Made by a program: the position numbers and the translations under genes
Shown here: positions 34,614 to 44,394 of the stretch, piece after piece
How the letters are laid out: every line of letters starts with the position of its first letter
Numbering within the stretch: position 1 is the stretch's first letter
Notes under the pieces: generated by a model
Seen by the model: only the letters and a program-made list of their open reading frames with translations
Database searches by the model: none
Told to the model about the DNA's origin: nothing
NCBI RefSeq assembly: GCF_024400215.1
Contig: NZ_CP053748.1
Coordinates: 2,666,001-2,730,000 of the forward strand
DNA: 64,000 bases
Source of the DNA: Massilia sp. erpn
GTDB taxonomy: Bacteria > Pseudomonadota > Gammaproteobacteria > Burkholderiales > Burkholderiaceae_D
Direction of reading: 5' to 3'

Positions 34614-36347
34614 ATGCGTGCATCCCGATTTTTTATTTCAACCCTCAAAGAAGCGCCTTCCGACGCGGAAATTGTTAGCCACAAACTTATGATGCGCGCA
34701 GGCATGATCAAGCGCCTCGGCTCCGGGATTTACACCTATATGCCGATGGGTTTGAAGGTGATCCGCAAGGTCGAAGCCATTGTGCGCGAAGAGATGAATC
34801 AGGCTGGAGCCGTTGAATTGCTGATGCCGCTGGTGCAGCCGGCCGAACTGTGGCAGGAAACCGGGCGCTGGGACAAGATGGGCGCCGAGTTGCTGCGCTT
34901 GAAAGATCGTCATGGCCGCGAGTATGCTTTCCAGCCCACTTCCGAGGAAGTGATCACGGATGTTGTCCGTAGTGAAATTAAATCCTACCGTCAAATTCCG
35001 TTGAATTTTTACCACATTCAGACCAAATTCCGCGACGAACGCCGTCCCCGTTTCGGCCTGATGCGCGGCCGCGAGTTCACCATGAAGGATGCCTACTCCT
35101 TCGACCGCGACCTGGAAGGCATGCAGAAATCGTACAAGATCATGTACGACGCCTACACCCGCATCTTCACCCGCTTCGGCCTGCAGTTCCGCGCCGTGGC
35201 GGCCGACAATGGCGCCATCGGCGGCACCGGCTCGCATGAATTCCACGTGATCGCCGGCACCGGCGAGGACGCCCTGGTCTACTGCCCAAGCTCGGACTAC
35301 GCCGCCAATATGGAAGCGGCCGAAGCCCTGGCCACCGGCACCCGCGCCGCTGCCGGCGTCGCACTGGCCAAGACCGCCACCCCGAAAGCCTCGAAATGCG
35401 AGGATGTGGCGGCCCAGCTGAAGATCGACCTGAAAACCACCGTCAAGACCATTGCCCTGACCTCCGAGAAGGAAGTGGACGGCAAGGTCGCCAAGCAGTA
35501 CTTCATGCTGCTGCTGCGCGGCGACCATGAGCTGAACGAAATCAAGGCCGGCAAAGTGCCTGGCCTGAACCCTTACCGCTTCTCGACCGAAGAAGAGATC
35601 AAGGAAGTGTATGGCTGCGCGCCAGGTTATCTGGGTCCGATCGGCACCAAGGCGCCTGTGACCGTGGTGGCCGACCGCACTGTGGCCCTGATGTCGGACT
35701 TCGTGACCGGCGCGAATGAGGTGGACTTCCACTTCACCGGCGCCAACTGGGGCCGCGACATGGCCGAGCCAAGCCTGGTGGCCGACCTGCGCAATGTGGT
35801 CGAAGGCGATCCTTCGCCGGACGGCAAGGGCGTGCTGGCCATCGAGCGCGGCATCGAAGTGGGCCACGTTTTCCAGCTGGGCACCGCCTACTCGGAAAGC
35901 ATGCAGGCTACCTTCCTCGACGAAAACGGCAAACCGGCTCCGTTGCAGATGGGCTGCTACGGCATCGGCATCACCCGTATCCTGGGCGCGGCCATCGAGC
36001 AGAACTTCGACGACAAGGGCATCATCTGGCCAACCTCGCTGGCGCCGTTCGAACTGGTGCTGTGCCCAATGGGTTACGACCGCAGCGAGATGGTGAAGGA
36101 AGAAACCGATAAGCTGTACGCGGCGGCGCAAGCGGCGGGTATCGACGTCATCGTCGACGACCGCGGCCTGCGTCCAGGCGCCATGTTCGCCGACTGGGAA
36201 CTGATCGGCGTGCCGCACCGCGTGGTGATCGGCGAGCGCGGTCTGAAGGAAGGCAATCTGGAATACCAGGGCCGCCGCGATGCCGAAGCCACCCCGGTGG
36301 CGCTGGCCGATATCGTGTCCTTCGTCAAGGGCAAGATCCAGCAGTGA
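34614..36347 (+). CDS. proS: prolyl-tRNA synthetase
   Basis: 577 residues, the length of the bacterial-type enzyme with the inserted editing domain. Motif 2 region: [26 protein letters not shown] (about residues 140-165). Motif 3: [17 protein letters not shown] (about 445). The INS editing domain lies between about 225 and 410, with a conserved KxxK-type lysine region. The anticodon-binding domain follows ([19 protein letters not shown], residues 475-577). It charges tRNA-Pro in the cytoplasm. The lytic transglycosylase gene starts 8 bp after the stop, suggesting co-transcription. Confidence 0.97.
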   Translation: MRASRFFISTLKEAPSDAEIVSHKLMMRAGMIKRLGSGIYTYMPMGLKVIRKVEAIVREEMNQAGAVELLMPLVQPAELWQETGRWDKMGAELLRLKDRHGREYAFQPTSEEVITDVVRSEIKSYRQIPLNFYHIQTKFRDERRPRFGLMRGREFTMKDAYSFDRDLEGMQKSYKIMYDAYTRIFTRFGLQFRAVAADNGAIGGTGSHEFHVIAGTGEDALVYCPSSDYAANMEAAEALATGTRAAAGVALAKTATPKASKCEDVAAQLKIDLKTTVKTIALTSEKEVDGKVAKQYFMLLLRGDHELNEIKAGKVPGLNPYRFSTEEEIKEVYGCAPGYLGPIGTKAPVTVVADRTVALMSDFVTGANEVDFHFTGANWGRDMAEPSLVADLRNVVEGDPSPDGKGVLAIERGIEVGHVFQLGTAYSESMQATFLDENGKPAPLQMGCYGIGITRILGAAIEQNFDDKGIIWPTSLAPFELVLCPMGYDRSEMVKEETDKLYAAAQAAGIDVIVDDRGLRPGAMFADWELIGVPHRVVIGERGLKEGNLEYQGRRDAEATPVALADIVSFVKGKIQQ

Positions 36348-36355
36348 GCTTGGCG

Positions 36356-37021
36356 ATGAGCCGCCTGCCGCGCGCACTGCTGTCCTGCCTGCGGCGCTGG
36401 CGCTTGTCGTCCGCCACAGCGCTGGCGCTGAGCGCCGGCCTGCTGGCGGCGCCGGCGCATGCCGGCAACCAGAAGGAGGAAGCGCTGGGCGACTCGGTGC
36501 GCCTGGCGCTGTCCAACGCCATCCACGATGCGCGACCGCCCAAACCGAGTTTTAGCAATCCCACCGAGCGCCTGCGCTTCGAACAGTGGCTGGGCGAGAT
36601 GTCCGACCGCCTCAAGCGCAAACTGCCCGATGCGCAAAGCCGTATCGAGTTCCTGGAAACGGCCTGGTATGAGGCGCGCCGCGCCGGTCTCGATCCGGGA
36701 CTGGTGCTGGGACTGATACAGGTGGAATCGGCTTACCGCAAATACGCCGTATCGATCGTCGGCGCGCGCGGCTATATGCAGGTCATGCCTTTCTGGACCA
36801 ATGTGATTGGCGACAGCGACCGCCGCAAGCTGTTTAATATGCAGACCAATCTGCGCTATGGCTGCGCCATCCTGCGCATGTATCTGGATATGGAAGGCGG
36901 CAATCTCTATCTCGCCCTGGGCCGCTACAACGGCAGCCGGGGACGACCCGAATATCCGAACGCCGTGCTGGCCGCCTGGAATAACTGGAAGCATGCGGCA
37001 TCGTCCGTGGCTGTGCGCTGA
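36356..37021 (+). CDS. exported lytic transglycosylase (SLT domain)
   Basis: About 221 residues from the ATG at 36356; a GTG at 36344 overlapping proS is a weaker choice. A signal peptide runs to APAHAGN (about residue 38). The SLT domain (about residues 95-215) has GLIQVESAYRKYAVSIVGARG with the catalytic Glu in QVES, then YMQVMPFWTNVIG and LRYGCAILRMYLDMEGGNLYLALGRYNGS, the usual goose-lysozyme-like motifs. The enzyme cleaves peptidoglycan between MurNAc and GlcNAc, leaving a 1,6-anhydro end, in the periplasm. It is coupled to proS, an order found in related genera. Confidence 0.92.
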   Translation: MSRLPRALLSCLRRWRLSSATALALSAGLLAAPAHAGNQKEEALGDSVRLALSNAIHDARPPKPSFSNPTERLRFEQWLGEMSDRLKRKLPDAQSRIEFLETAWYEARRAGLDPGLVLGLIQVESAYRKYAVSIVGARGYMQVMPFWTNVIGDSDRRKLFNMQTNLRYGCAILRMYLDMEGGNLYLALGRYNGSRGRPEYPNAVLAAWNNWKHAASSVAVR

Positions 37022-37092
37022 TCCCTCCCGTACATCAAACTTAGGCCGTTTTCCGCTAAGATTGCAGACTTTGTCTGACAAGAGGAGCAGGA

Positions 37093-38472
37093 ATGGTGTT
37101 GAAGTGGGCGGCCGCCATGGGATTGGCCGCATTGACGGCGGGCTGCGCGAGCACCCAGCCGCAGTCGGCGCAGGGGCCGAAAAACATCCTCCTCTTCGTG
37201 GCTGACGGCATGGGCATCAATACCATGACCGCGGCGCGCATCTTCGCCGTCGGCGAGGAAGGCCAGCTGGCGCTGGACGCCTTGCCGGAAGCGGCCTATG
37301 TCAAAACCTATTCCGCCAATATGCAGGCCAGCGACGGCGCGGCTGCGATGTCGGCCTATCTGAGCGGCGAAAAAACGGCGAATGGCGTGCTGGCCATGAG
37401 CGATTGCGGCACGCCGCAGGCGCGTCCTGTGCCGACCTTGCTGGAGCTGGCCAAGCAGCGCGGCCTGGCGGCTGGCCTTGTCAGCAATGGCAGCGTGACC
37501 GATGCCTTCAGCGCGGCGGGCTATTTCCACCATTGTCCGGCAGGTGTGCATCTGACTGCCGCGCAGGCCAGCAGGCAGGCGCAGTCGGCTGCCGCCGCGT
37601 TGGCGCCGGGCGGCGCGGGCTATAACACGGCGCTCGGCAACGGACTGGATGTGCTGCTGGGCGGCGGTGCGCGCGACTTCAGGCAGCGCGCCGATGGCCG
37701 CGACCTGCTGTCCGAGCTGCGTGCCAAAGGCTATGTTCAGCCTACGAACCTGATGGAACTGAATGCGCTGAAACCGGCTGCCGGCCAGCGCCTGCTTGGC
37801 CTGTTCGCCGACGAGGCGCTGACTGGCGGCAGCACGCGCGACACCAGCCGTCAACCCAGCCTGGCGCAGATGACGCAGCGCGCCATCGCCGGCTTGTCCA
37901 GCAACGGCAAGGGTTTCCTGCTGGTGGTCGGCAACCGCCACATCGAAAAAGCGCTGGCCGATTCCAGCGCCCGCACTGCGCTGGAAGAAGTGCAGGCTCT
38001 CGACCACGCCCTGCAAGCGGCCATCGATGAAATGCAGCGCCGCGATCCTGGCCTGAAAAACACCCTGATCGTCGCCACCTCGACGCATGACAGCACGCTG
38101 GTGCTGAATGGCTATTCCCGGCGCACCGGCAAGACCACGGTGCAGGAACCCGGCGTGCTGGGGCTGCTGAAACGCTACGGCGACGGCAAGCCAGGCAAGG
38201 ATCTGGATGGCGCCCCGTACACTATCATCGGTTTCGGCAACGGCAGTAAGCGCGTGCAGGGCCCGCGCAACAGCGGCTCCGTGCTGGACGATGCCACTGT
38301 CAGCGCCAGCGGCTACGCGCAGGAAGCCGTGGTGCGCACCGCGCCAGGCAGCGCCACGCCGGGCGGCACCGACGTCTGGCTGGGCGCCATCGGTGCGCGC
38401 GCCGAAGACTTCCGCGGCACCATCGACAACACCCGCGTGTTCAACCTGATACGGAATGCGGCCGGCTGGTAA
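37093..38472 (+). CDS. lipoprotein pseudo-alkaline phosphatase (PhoA-like, catalytic residues lost)
   Basis: 459 residues, homologous along its length to the PhoA encoded next. A lipobox LTAGC (C18) replaces the cleavable signal. The first metal ligand remains (D38 in FVADGMG). The nucleophile Ser is Gly82 (ASDGAAAM where PhoA has TTDSAPSM). The HAT metal site is DAF. The VEGGKIDHALH metal block reads VVGNRHIEKALA. The TADHDHT pair is TSTHDST. The final GETHGGGD histidine is missing (SATPGGTD). The frame is intact, with normal codon use, a good ribosome site (AGAGGAGCAGG) and coding up to the stop. It is therefore a maintained non-enzymatic paralogue, perhaps a binding or regulatory protein, rather than a decayed gene. 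Confidence 0.85.
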   Translation: MVLKWAAAMGLAALTAGCASTQPQSAQGPKNILLFVADGMGINTMTAARIFAVGEEGQLALDALPEAAYVKTYSANMQASDGAAAMSAYLSGEKTANGVLAMSDCGTPQARPVPTLLELAKQRGLAAGLVSNGSVTDAFSAAGYFHHCPAGVHLTAAQASRQAQSAAAALAPGGAGYNTALGNGLDVLLGGGARDFRQRADGRDLLSELRAKGYVQPTNLMELNALKPAAGQRLLGLFADEALTGGSTRDTSRQPSLAQMTQRAIAGLSSNGKGFLLVVGNRHIEKALADSSARTALEEVQALDHALQAAIDEMQRRDPGLKNTLIVATSTHDSTLVLNGYSRRTGKTTVQEPGVLGLLKRYGDGKPGKDLDGAPYTIIGFGNGSKRVQGPRNSGSVLDDATVSASGYAQEAVVRTAPGSATPGGTDVWLGAIGARAEDFRGTIDNTRVFNLIRNAAGW

Positions 38473-38488
38473 GCCGTCGCGGATACAT

Positions 38489-39880
38489 ATGAAGAAAGCC
38501 CTTATCCCCAGCCTGCTGCTGGCCCTGAGCGCCACGGCGGTGCAGGCCGCGCCGGCGAAGAACATCATCTTCTTCCTCGGCGACGGCATGGGACCGACCA
38601 CCATCACGGCCGCGCGCATCTTCCAGTACGGCGAAGAAGGCCTGCTCAAATTCGAACGGCTGGAACGCACGGCGCGCATCAAGACCTATTCGAACGATGC
38701 GCAAACCACGGACAGCGCGCCGTCCATGGGTTCCTACATGACCGGCATCAAGATCAACAACGAAGTGATCTCGATGTCCTCCGACACCAAGGCCAGCATG
38801 CCGCAGAAGGATGAACGCGGCAACCTGACCATTGACACCTGCGCCAGCGGCAACGGCAAAGCCGCGCCCACCATCCTGGAACTGAGCAAGGCCGCCGGCC
38901 GCTCGGTGGGCGCCGTCACCACCACCGAAGCGACCCACGCCACGCCGGCATCGACCTATGCCCACAGCTGCCACCGCCAAAGCGGCTACGCCATCGCGCT
39001 GCAGGCCGTACCGGGCGGCGCGGGCTACAACGCCGCGCTGGGCGACGGTCTCGATGTGCTGATGGGTGGCGGCCGGCACCACTTCACGCCTTACGACGCA
39101 GCCAGCAACAGCAAGGGCCGCGCCGACGGCCGCGACCTGCTGGCCGAATTTGCCGCCCAGGGCTATGCCGTCGCCAGCAACAAGATGGAAATGTCGGTGG
39201 CCCGTCCCGGACAGAAATTCGTCGGACTGTACGCGAAGGAAGACCATCTGGAATATGAGCTGGACCGCACTGCCACCCCGCCGCGCGGCGAAGGCGGCAC
39301 CCAGCCCAGCCTGTCCGAGATGACCGCCAAGGCCATTGAGTTAATGAGCGCGAATCCCAAAGGCTTCTTCCTGATGGTTGAAGGGGGCAAGATCGACCAC
39401 GCCCTGCATGGCTCCAACGTCAAGCGCGCCCTGGTCGACACGGTCGCTTTCGACGACGCCGTGCAAACCGCGCTCGATCAAATGAAGCTGCTCGATCCCG
39501 GTCTGGCCAACACCCTGATCGTCGTCACCGCCGATCACGATCACACCCTGGCCTTCAACGGCAATGCGCGGCGCGGCAATCCCATCCTCGACATCGTGCG
39601 CGGCGAAAGCGGCGAAGCCTTGCTCGACGCCGACGGCAAAACCTTCACCACCCTGGTCTTCGGCAACGGCCCGAATCGCCCGGCGCAGCGGACCGACGTC
39701 GGCAGCGCCGAAGCAGGCGGCGACGACTACCACCAGGAGACCGGCGTCCGCCTGCGCGGTGAAACCCACGGCGGCGGCGACGTCAAACTTTACGCAGCCG
39801 GCGCCGGCGCGGCCGCCTTCAAAGGCACGCTCGAAAACACCCGCGTCTTCGACCTGATGCGCGCCGCCGCCGGCCTGTAA
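38489..39880 (+). CDS. phoA: periplasmic alkaline phosphatase
   Basis: 463 residues with signal peptide MKKALIPSLLLALSATAVQA. All catalytic elements are present: D32 (FLGDGMGPTT), nucleophile S76 (TTDSAPSMGSYM), HATPASTYAHS, the VEGGKIDHALHGSN metal block, TADHDHTLAFNG, and GETHGGGDVKL with the last histidine. It hydrolyses phosphate monoesters in the periplasm to supply phosphate. It starts 16 bp after the pseudo-phosphatase lipoprotein gene, so the two are probably one operon. No convincing Pho box was found upstream of the pair. Confidence 0.93.
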   Translation: MKKALIPSLLLALSATAVQAAPAKNIIFFLGDGMGPTTITAARIFQYGEEGLLKFERLERTARIKTYSNDAQTTDSAPSMGSYMTGIKINNEVISMSSDTKASMPQKDERGNLTIDTCASGNGKAAPTILELSKAAGRSVGAVTTTEATHATPASTYAHSCHRQSGYAIALQAVPGGAGYNAALGDGLDVLMGGGRHHFTPYDAASNSKGRADGRDLLAEFAAQGYAVASNKMEMSVARPGQKFVGLYAKEDHLEYELDRTATPPRGEGGTQPSLSEMTAKAIELMSANPKGFFLMVEGGKIDHALHGSNVKRALVDTVAFDDAVQTALDQMKLLDPGLANTLIVVTADHDHTLAFNGNARRGNPILDIVRGESGEALLDADGKTFTTLVFGNGPNRPAQRTDVGSAEAGGDDYHQETGVRLRGETHGGGDVKLYAAGAGAAAFKGTLENTRVFDLMRAAAGL

Positions 39881-39891
39881 AACCCGCAGCC

Positions 39892-39938
39892 GAGCCCGTG
39901 TCCACTTTGGGGTCAGACCCCAAAGTGGACACGGGCTC
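39892..39938. repeat. short hairpin repeat (type B), copy 2, perfect palindrome
   Basis: 47 bp with 23-bp perfect arms around one base, beginning GAGCCCGTGTCCACTTTGGG. The inner core is GGGGTC/GACCCC instead of the GGTGCC/GGCACC of other copies. It lies 11 bp after phoA at a convergent gene end. Confidence 0.85.
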
Positions 39939-39953
39939 AGCTGTCGATGGGCG

Positions 39954-39981
39954 AAAAAAAGCCCCGGAGCAGTGCCGGGGC
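39954..39981 (-). terminator. rho-independent terminator of the SWIB gene
   Basis: On the minus strand GCCCCGG / CCGGGGC forms a 7-bp stem with a 7-base loop, followed by seven Ts, 25 bp after the SWIB stop codon. Confidence 0.88.
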
Positions 39982-40005
39982 GTTTGGCTGGAGTAGTCCA
40001 GGCGA

Positions 40006-40386
40006 TCAGCTCAGGTGGTCGGAGATCAGCTTGGTCATCTCGAACATGGATACTTGCGCTTTGCCGCCAAACACAGCTTTCAGCTTGTCGTCGGCGTTGA
40101 TCATGCGGCGGTTGGCCGGATCCTGCAGATTCAGTTTCTTGATGTAGTCCCAGACCTTCTTGGTCACTTCGGTGCGTGGCAGGGGGCTCGCGCCTACCAC
40201 GGCAGACAGTGCGCTCGATGGCGTCATCGCTTTCATGAAGGCTGCATTGGGTTTGCGTGCGGCGGGTGCTGCTTTCTTCGCTGCTGGCTTGGCTGCTGCT
40301 TTGGCCGGAGCGGCCTTCTTGGCTGGAGCCGCTTTGGCGGCGGCCTTTTTTGCTGGTGCTGCTGGGGTTTTCTTGGCTGTTGCCAT
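40006..40386 (-). CDS. SWIB/MDM2-domain protein with histone H1-like tail
   Basis: 126 residues. The first 45 residues are Lys/Ala/Pro repeats (AAPAKKAAAKAAPAKKA), as in bacterial histone H1-like proteins and expected to bind DNA non-specifically. The rest is a SWIB domain (about residues 48-126): LSAVVGASPLPRTEVTKKVWDYIKKLNLQDP, RRMINADDKLKAVFG, MFEMTKLISDHL. Such fusions occur in betaproteobacteria and chlamydiae and are thought to be chromatin-associated. An AGGAGG-type ribosome site precedes the start. Another Lys/Ala-rich protein is encoded at 57089. Confidence 0.92.
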   Translation of the reverse strand: MATAKKTPAAPAKKAAAKAAPAKKAAPAKAAAKPAAKKAAPAARKPNAAFMKAMTPSSALSAVVGASPLPRTEVTKKVWDYIKKLNLQDPANRRMINADDKLKAVFGGKAQVSMFEMTKLISDHLS

Positions 40387-40555
40387 ATTCGAGCCTCCTT
40401 AACAAACACATGGAAAATTGCGCAAATCGTTCGCACGGCTAATATTGGTGGGGATTTGACTACTATGCAAGCATTTTTCGCTTTTTTCATCGGAAACGAT
40501 ACGTAAACCCCGCCAATGCAGGGCCGCCGCGCCGCGGCGGTGCAAGCGCCCTATG

Positions 40556-40590
40556 AAAAAGCCGCCTGGCGCAGTGCGCGCAGGCGGCTT
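40556..40590 (-). terminator. rho-independent terminator of ffh
   Basis: On the minus strand AAGCCGCCTG and CAGGCGGCTT pair (10 bp, with a partly paired GCGC loop), followed by five Ts, about 32 bp after the ffh stop. Confidence 0.85.
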
Positions 40591-40621
40591 CGGGGCTGTC
40601 GGACAAAGGCGGGAATGCCGG

Positions 40622-41989
40622 TCAGCGCATGCCGGGCATCATGCCTTTCATACTGCGCATCATCTTCATCATGCCGCCGCCGGACAGCTTCTTCATCATG
40701 GTCTGCATCTGTTCGAACTGGTTCAGCATGCGGTTGACTTCCTGTACCTGGACGCCGGCGCCGGCCGCGATGCGGCGCTTGCGCGCGGCCTTGATCAGCT
40801 CCGGCTTGGCGCGTTCCATCGGCGTCATCGAATCGATGATGCCGACCATGCGCCGCACCTGCTTGTCCGCCTGGTCCATATTGGCGCTGCCTGCCGCCTG
40901 CTGGAACTGGGCCGGCAGCTTGTCCATCAGGTTGGCCATGCCGCCCATTTTCTTCATCTGGCCCAGCTGGGCCTTGAAGTCGTTCATGTCGAACTTGCCG
41001 CCGACCTTGATCTTGGCCGCCAGGTCGGCCGCCGCCTTGGCGTCCACGCCTTTGCGCGCTTCTTCCACCAGGGCCAGGATGTCGCCCATGCCCAGAATGC
41101 GGTTGGCCATGCGCGATGGGTCGAAGGCTTCCAGGCCGTCGAGCTTTTCCGAGACGCCGGCAAACTTGATCGGCTTGCCGGTGATGTGGCGCACCGACAG
41201 CGCCGCGCCGCCGCGCGAATCGCCATCGAGCTTGGTCAGCACGATGCCGGTCAGCGGCAAGGCGTCGTTAAAGGCCTTGGCGGTATTGATCGCATCCTGG
41301 CCCAGCATGGCGTCGACCACGAACAGGGTTTCCACCGGCTTGACCGCGCCGTGTACGGCGGCGATCTCGCGCATCATCTCTTCGTCGATGCCGAGGCGGC
41401 CGGCGGTGTCGATGATCAGCACATCGTGGTAATGCTTCTTGGCCCAGTCCAGCGCGGCCAGCGCGATGTCGACCGGCTTGTCCTGCGCGGTGGAAGGGAA
41501 GAAGTCGGCGCCGACCTGGCCGGTCACCGATTGCAGCTGGGCGATAGCGGCTGGACGATACACGTCGGCCGACACGGTCAGCACTTTTTTCTTCTTCTCT
41601 TCCTTGAGGTATTTGGCCAGCTTGCCGACGGTGGTGGTCTTACCCACACCCTGCAGACCGGCCATCAGGATGATGGCGGGCGGCTGTTGGGCGAAGCTGA
41701 GTTGGGCCGCTTCGGCGCCCAGGTCGGCACCCATGATGGCGGCCAGCTCGCGCTGCACCACGCCGACCAGCGCCTGGCCCGGCGTCAGCGAGGAAATCAC
41801 TTCCTCGCCCAGGGCCTTTTCCTTGACCTTGGAAATGAACTCGCGCACGGCCGGCAGGGCGACGTCGGCCTCCAGCAGTGCCAGGCGCACTTCGCGCAGC
41901 ATCTCGGCGGTATTGGACTCGGTCAGGCGGGCCTCGCCGCGCATGGTCTTGACGACCTTGGCAAGGCGTTGGGTCAGGTTGTCTAGCAT
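40622..41989 (-). CDS. ffh: signal recognition particle protein Ffh
   Basis: 455 residues. N domain (1-85), then the SRP GTPase: G1 GLQGVGKTTTVGKLAKYL (about 105), DTAGRLGIDEEMM (G3, about 190), TKLDGDSRGGAAL (G4, about 245). The methionine-rich M domain follows (about 300-455), with FEQMQTMMKKLSGGGMMKMM and KGMMPGMR. Ffh with 4.5S RNA recognises signal sequences on the ribosome and delivers membrane proteins to FtsY. The 4.5S RNA gene was not seen here. In many proteobacteria a ypjD-like gene diverges directly from ffh; here five genes separate them. Confidence 0.97.
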   Translation of the reverse strand: MLDNLTQRLAKVVKTMRGEARLTESNTAEMLREVRLALLEADVALPAVREFISKVKEKALGEEVISSLTPGQALVGVVQRELAAIMGADLGAEAAQLSFAQQPPAIILMAGLQGVGKTTTVGKLAKYLKEEKKKKVLTVSADVYRPAAIAQLQSVTGQVGADFFPSTAQDKPVDIALAALDWAKKHYHDVLIIDTAGRLGIDEEMMREIAAVHGAVKPVETLFVVDAMLGQDAINTAKAFNDALPLTGIVLTKLDGDSRGGAALSVRHITGKPIKFAGVSEKLDGLEAFDPSRMANRILGMGDILALVEEARKGVDAKAAADLAAKIKVGGKFDMNDFKAQLGQMKKMGGMANLMDKLPAQFQQAAGSANMDQADKQVRRMVGIIDSMTPMERAKPELIKAARKRRIAAGAGVQVQEVNRMLNQFEQMQTMMKKLSGGGMMKMMRSMKGMMPGMR

Positions 41990-42337
41990 GGTAAGCCTAC
42001 TAATTAGTATACGGTCAGTTGCGGACGGCGCAGCGGCGCCGCAAAAACGCCCATTTTACCTTATGTGGCGGTGCGTAAAGGCAAGCGCCAGTACAGTCCG
42101 TCCTGCATTGCCGCTGCCGGCTTTGCAAGCCCTCGGAAAAAGTGCTGCCAGCGCGCGATTTTTTGGCGAATTATTCCATTAATAAAGCCTCAATGGTTTT
42201 TTGATTTTATTAACAATTCAAGGAGGCTCAAATTGTGCAGCTCGCCCACCTTATTAATTAGTGATAAAAATCATCTTCCGCTTGGACCGCTTTCCGGTTA
42301 CAGTCTTGTTTCATAGATAATCTTGTTAGGAATATTC
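41990..42337. other. gene-free spacer between ffh and yjgN
   Basis: 348 bp with no supportable coding frame. The half next to ffh is GC-rich; the part from about 42170 is AT-rich (TTTTTTGATTTTATTAAC and TTATTAATTAGTGATAAAAATC) and probably holds the yjgN promoter. An AGGA element lies just before the yjgN start. No RNA gene or repeat recognised. Confidence 0.5.
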
Positions 42338-43399
42338 ATGGATAATATGCAGGCAGCATGGCGGCAGGAAGACCAGGCGCGCGAACTCAAACTGGAATTC
42401 AGCGCCACCGGCAGCGAATATTTCCGCATCTGGATAGTCAATCTGCTGCTCAGCATTGTGACGCTTGGTATTTATTCGGCCTGGGCCAAGGTGCGCAGCA
42501 ATCAATATTTTTATTCCAGCACCCGTTTGGATGGCAGCAGCTTTGAATATCACGGCAATCCGAAAGCGATTTTAAAAGGCCGCATTCTGGCGCTGATCCT
42601 GCTGGGCGGATATAACCTGGCGTTCAAGATTTCGCCCCTGCTCGGCCTGGCCATGATAGTGGCGCTGGCGATCGTGATGCCGGTGCTGGTCTGGCGCAGC
42701 ATGCAGTTCAAGCTGTACAACACCAGCTACCGCGGCATCCGCTTCGGTTTCGACGGCGACAAGCGCAGCGCCTATATCCACTATCTATGGCTGCCGCTGC
42801 TGGTCAGCCTGTCGCTTGGCCTGGCCCAGCCTTTTGTGCACCAGCGCGTCAAACGCTTCCAGCACAGCGAAGCGCGTTTCGGCAGCACCAAGTTCAGCTT
42901 CGACGCCAGCGTGGGCAGCTTCTATCGTCAGTATCTGATCTTCTTTGTGTTCGCATTCATTGGCGCCATTGTGTTCGGCATTGCCGGCGGTTTGCTGGGA
43001 AGCGTCGTTGGCAGCGTGCTGCCGTTCGATGCGCGGGCGGCGATACCGCTGATGGCGATAGGTTTTGTCTATCTTTGGCTCTTCAGCATTTGGCCGCTGT
43101 TCCAGACCCGCCTGCAGAACCTGATCTGGAACCACACCCAGCTGGGCGAGCACGGCTTCCGCTCGGAACTGGCCTGGGGACGCCTGACCTTCATCTACCT
43201 CACCAATCTGCTGGGCGTCATCGTTACCCTGGGCCTGTTCATCCCCTTCGCCAAGGTGCGCGCGCTGAAATACCGTCTGGAGTCGGCCAGCTTGCTGGCG
43301 GCCGGCAGCCTGGATGACTTCATCGCCGGCGTGCAGCAGGACGTGGATTCGACCGGCGAAGGTGTGGCCGACATCATCGATCTGGACCTGGCGCTGTAA
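42338..43399 (+). CDS. yjgN: YjgN-family (DUF898) inner-membrane protein
   Basis: 353 residues from ATG 42338. Two tandem homologous units are visible: FRIWIVNLLLSIVTLGIYSAWAKVRSNQYFYSSTRL near residue 30 and FIYLTNLLGVIVTLGLFIPFAKVRALKYRLESASL near residue 290, each the DUF898 'GIYSPWAKVR..RY' motif. About six to eight membrane spans lie between. The family is widespread but has no settled function. It overlaps by one base (TAATG) the following M48 peptidase gene; this pairing with an M48 protease is common and suggests a joint envelope role. Confidence 0.88.
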   Translation: MDNMQAAWRQEDQARELKLEFSATGSEYFRIWIVNLLLSIVTLGIYSAWAKVRSNQYFYSSTRLDGSSFEYHGNPKAILKGRILALILLGGYNLAFKISPLLGLAMIVALAIVMPVLVWRSMQFKLYNTSYRGIRFGFDGDKRSAYIHYLWLPLLVSLSLGLAQPFVHQRVKRFQHSEARFGSTKFSFDASVGSFYRQYLIFFVFAFIGAIVFGIAGGLLGSVVGSVLPFDARAAIPLMAIGFVYLWLFSIWPLFQTRLQNLIWNHTQLGEHGFRSELAWGRLTFIYLTNLLGVIVTLGLFIPFAKVRALKYRLESASLLAAGSLDDFIAGVQQDVDSTGEGVADIIDLDLAL

Positions 43400-44394
43400 T
43401 GGAACACGAAGTAGCCGCCGCCCGCTATTTCGACGGCAAGACTTCGCGCGCCCACCGCGTGGAAGTGCGGGTGCAAGACGGCATGCTGCATCTGAGCGGC
43501 GAGGCCGAACGCGCCTGCCCGCTGGACCAGCTGCGCGTTTCCGAGCGCAGCACGCATGCGGTGCGCAAGGTCACCTTCGACGACGGCGCCTACCTGGAAG
43601 CGGTGGACCGCACGGCCTTCGACCGGCTGCTGCACGCCAGCGGCCATGGCGACAGCTGGGTGGTGCGCGCCCAGCAAAGCTGGCGCGGCACCGCGCTGGC
43701 AGTGATCGCCACCTTGGCCCTGCTGGGCGCCGTCTATCTGTATGGCTTGCCCGCCGCCGCCACGGTGGTGGCGCGTCACCTGCCGGTGCAGGCCGAGCGC
43801 ATGCTGGGCAGCGGCATGCTGGAGATGCTGGACCGCCATGTGTTTGTCCAGTCGGATCTGCCGGCTGCGCGCCAGGCCGCACTGCGCACCGCTTTTGCCG
43901 GCCTGCGCTCGCCGGAACCAGGTGCGCCCGCCTACCGCCTGCTCTTCCGCAAAAGCGGCATCGGCCCGAACGCCTTTGCCCTGCCATCCGGCGACATCGT
44001 GCTGACCGACGAATTGGCCGAACTGCTGCCGGACGATGGCGCCGTGATGGCCGTGCTGGCGCATGAACTGGGCCATCTGCATGAACGCCACCTGACGCGG
44101 CGCGTGATTCAGGGTTCGGCGGTGGCCGCCGTGACCACGCTGGTGTTTGGCGATGCCTCCGCCATCATCGCCGGCGTCCCGGCCCTGCTGCTCGACCTGC
44201 GCTACTCGCGCGACGCCGAACGCGATGCGGACGACTACGCCGCTGCCATGCTGCGCCATAACGGCTTGCCGCTGACGCATCTGGAACACGTCTTCGAAGT
44301 GCTGGAAAAGCTGGACAAGAATGCCAGCGGCTACCTCTCCAGCCACCCCATCACCAGCGAACGCCTGGCCCGCCTGCGCAACGCCCGCCCCTAG
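43399..44394 (+). CDS. M48-family membrane metallopeptidase
   Basis: 331 residues. The zinc motif HELGH lies in AVLAHELGHLHERHLTRR near residue 220; the third ligand is probably a Glu in the RDAERDADDYAAAML segment (near 275). Membrane segments: about residues 95-120 (ALAVIATLALLGAVYLYGLP) and 235-260 (AVAAVTTLVFGDASAIIAGVPALL). GDIVLTDELAELL just upstream of the motif is typical of HtpX/Ste24-like and BepA/LoiP-like peptidases. It probably degrades or processes envelope proteins. It is translationally coupled to yjgN. Confidence 0.9.
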   Translation: MEHEVAAARYFDGKTSRAHRVEVRVQDGMLHLSGEAERACPLDQLRVSERSTHAVRKVTFDDGAYLEAVDRTAFDRLLHASGHGDSWVVRAQQSWRGTALAVIATLALLGAVYLYGLPAAATVVARHLPVQAERMLGSGMLEMLDRHVFVQSDLPAARQAALRTAFAGLRSPEPGAPAYRLLFRKSGIGPNAFALPSGDIVLTDELAELLPDDGAVMAVLAHELGHLHERHLTRRVIQGSAVAAVTTLVFGDASAIIAGVPALLLDLRYSRDAERDADDYAAAMLRHNGLPLTHLEHVFEVLEKLDKNASGYLSSHPITSERLARLRNARP

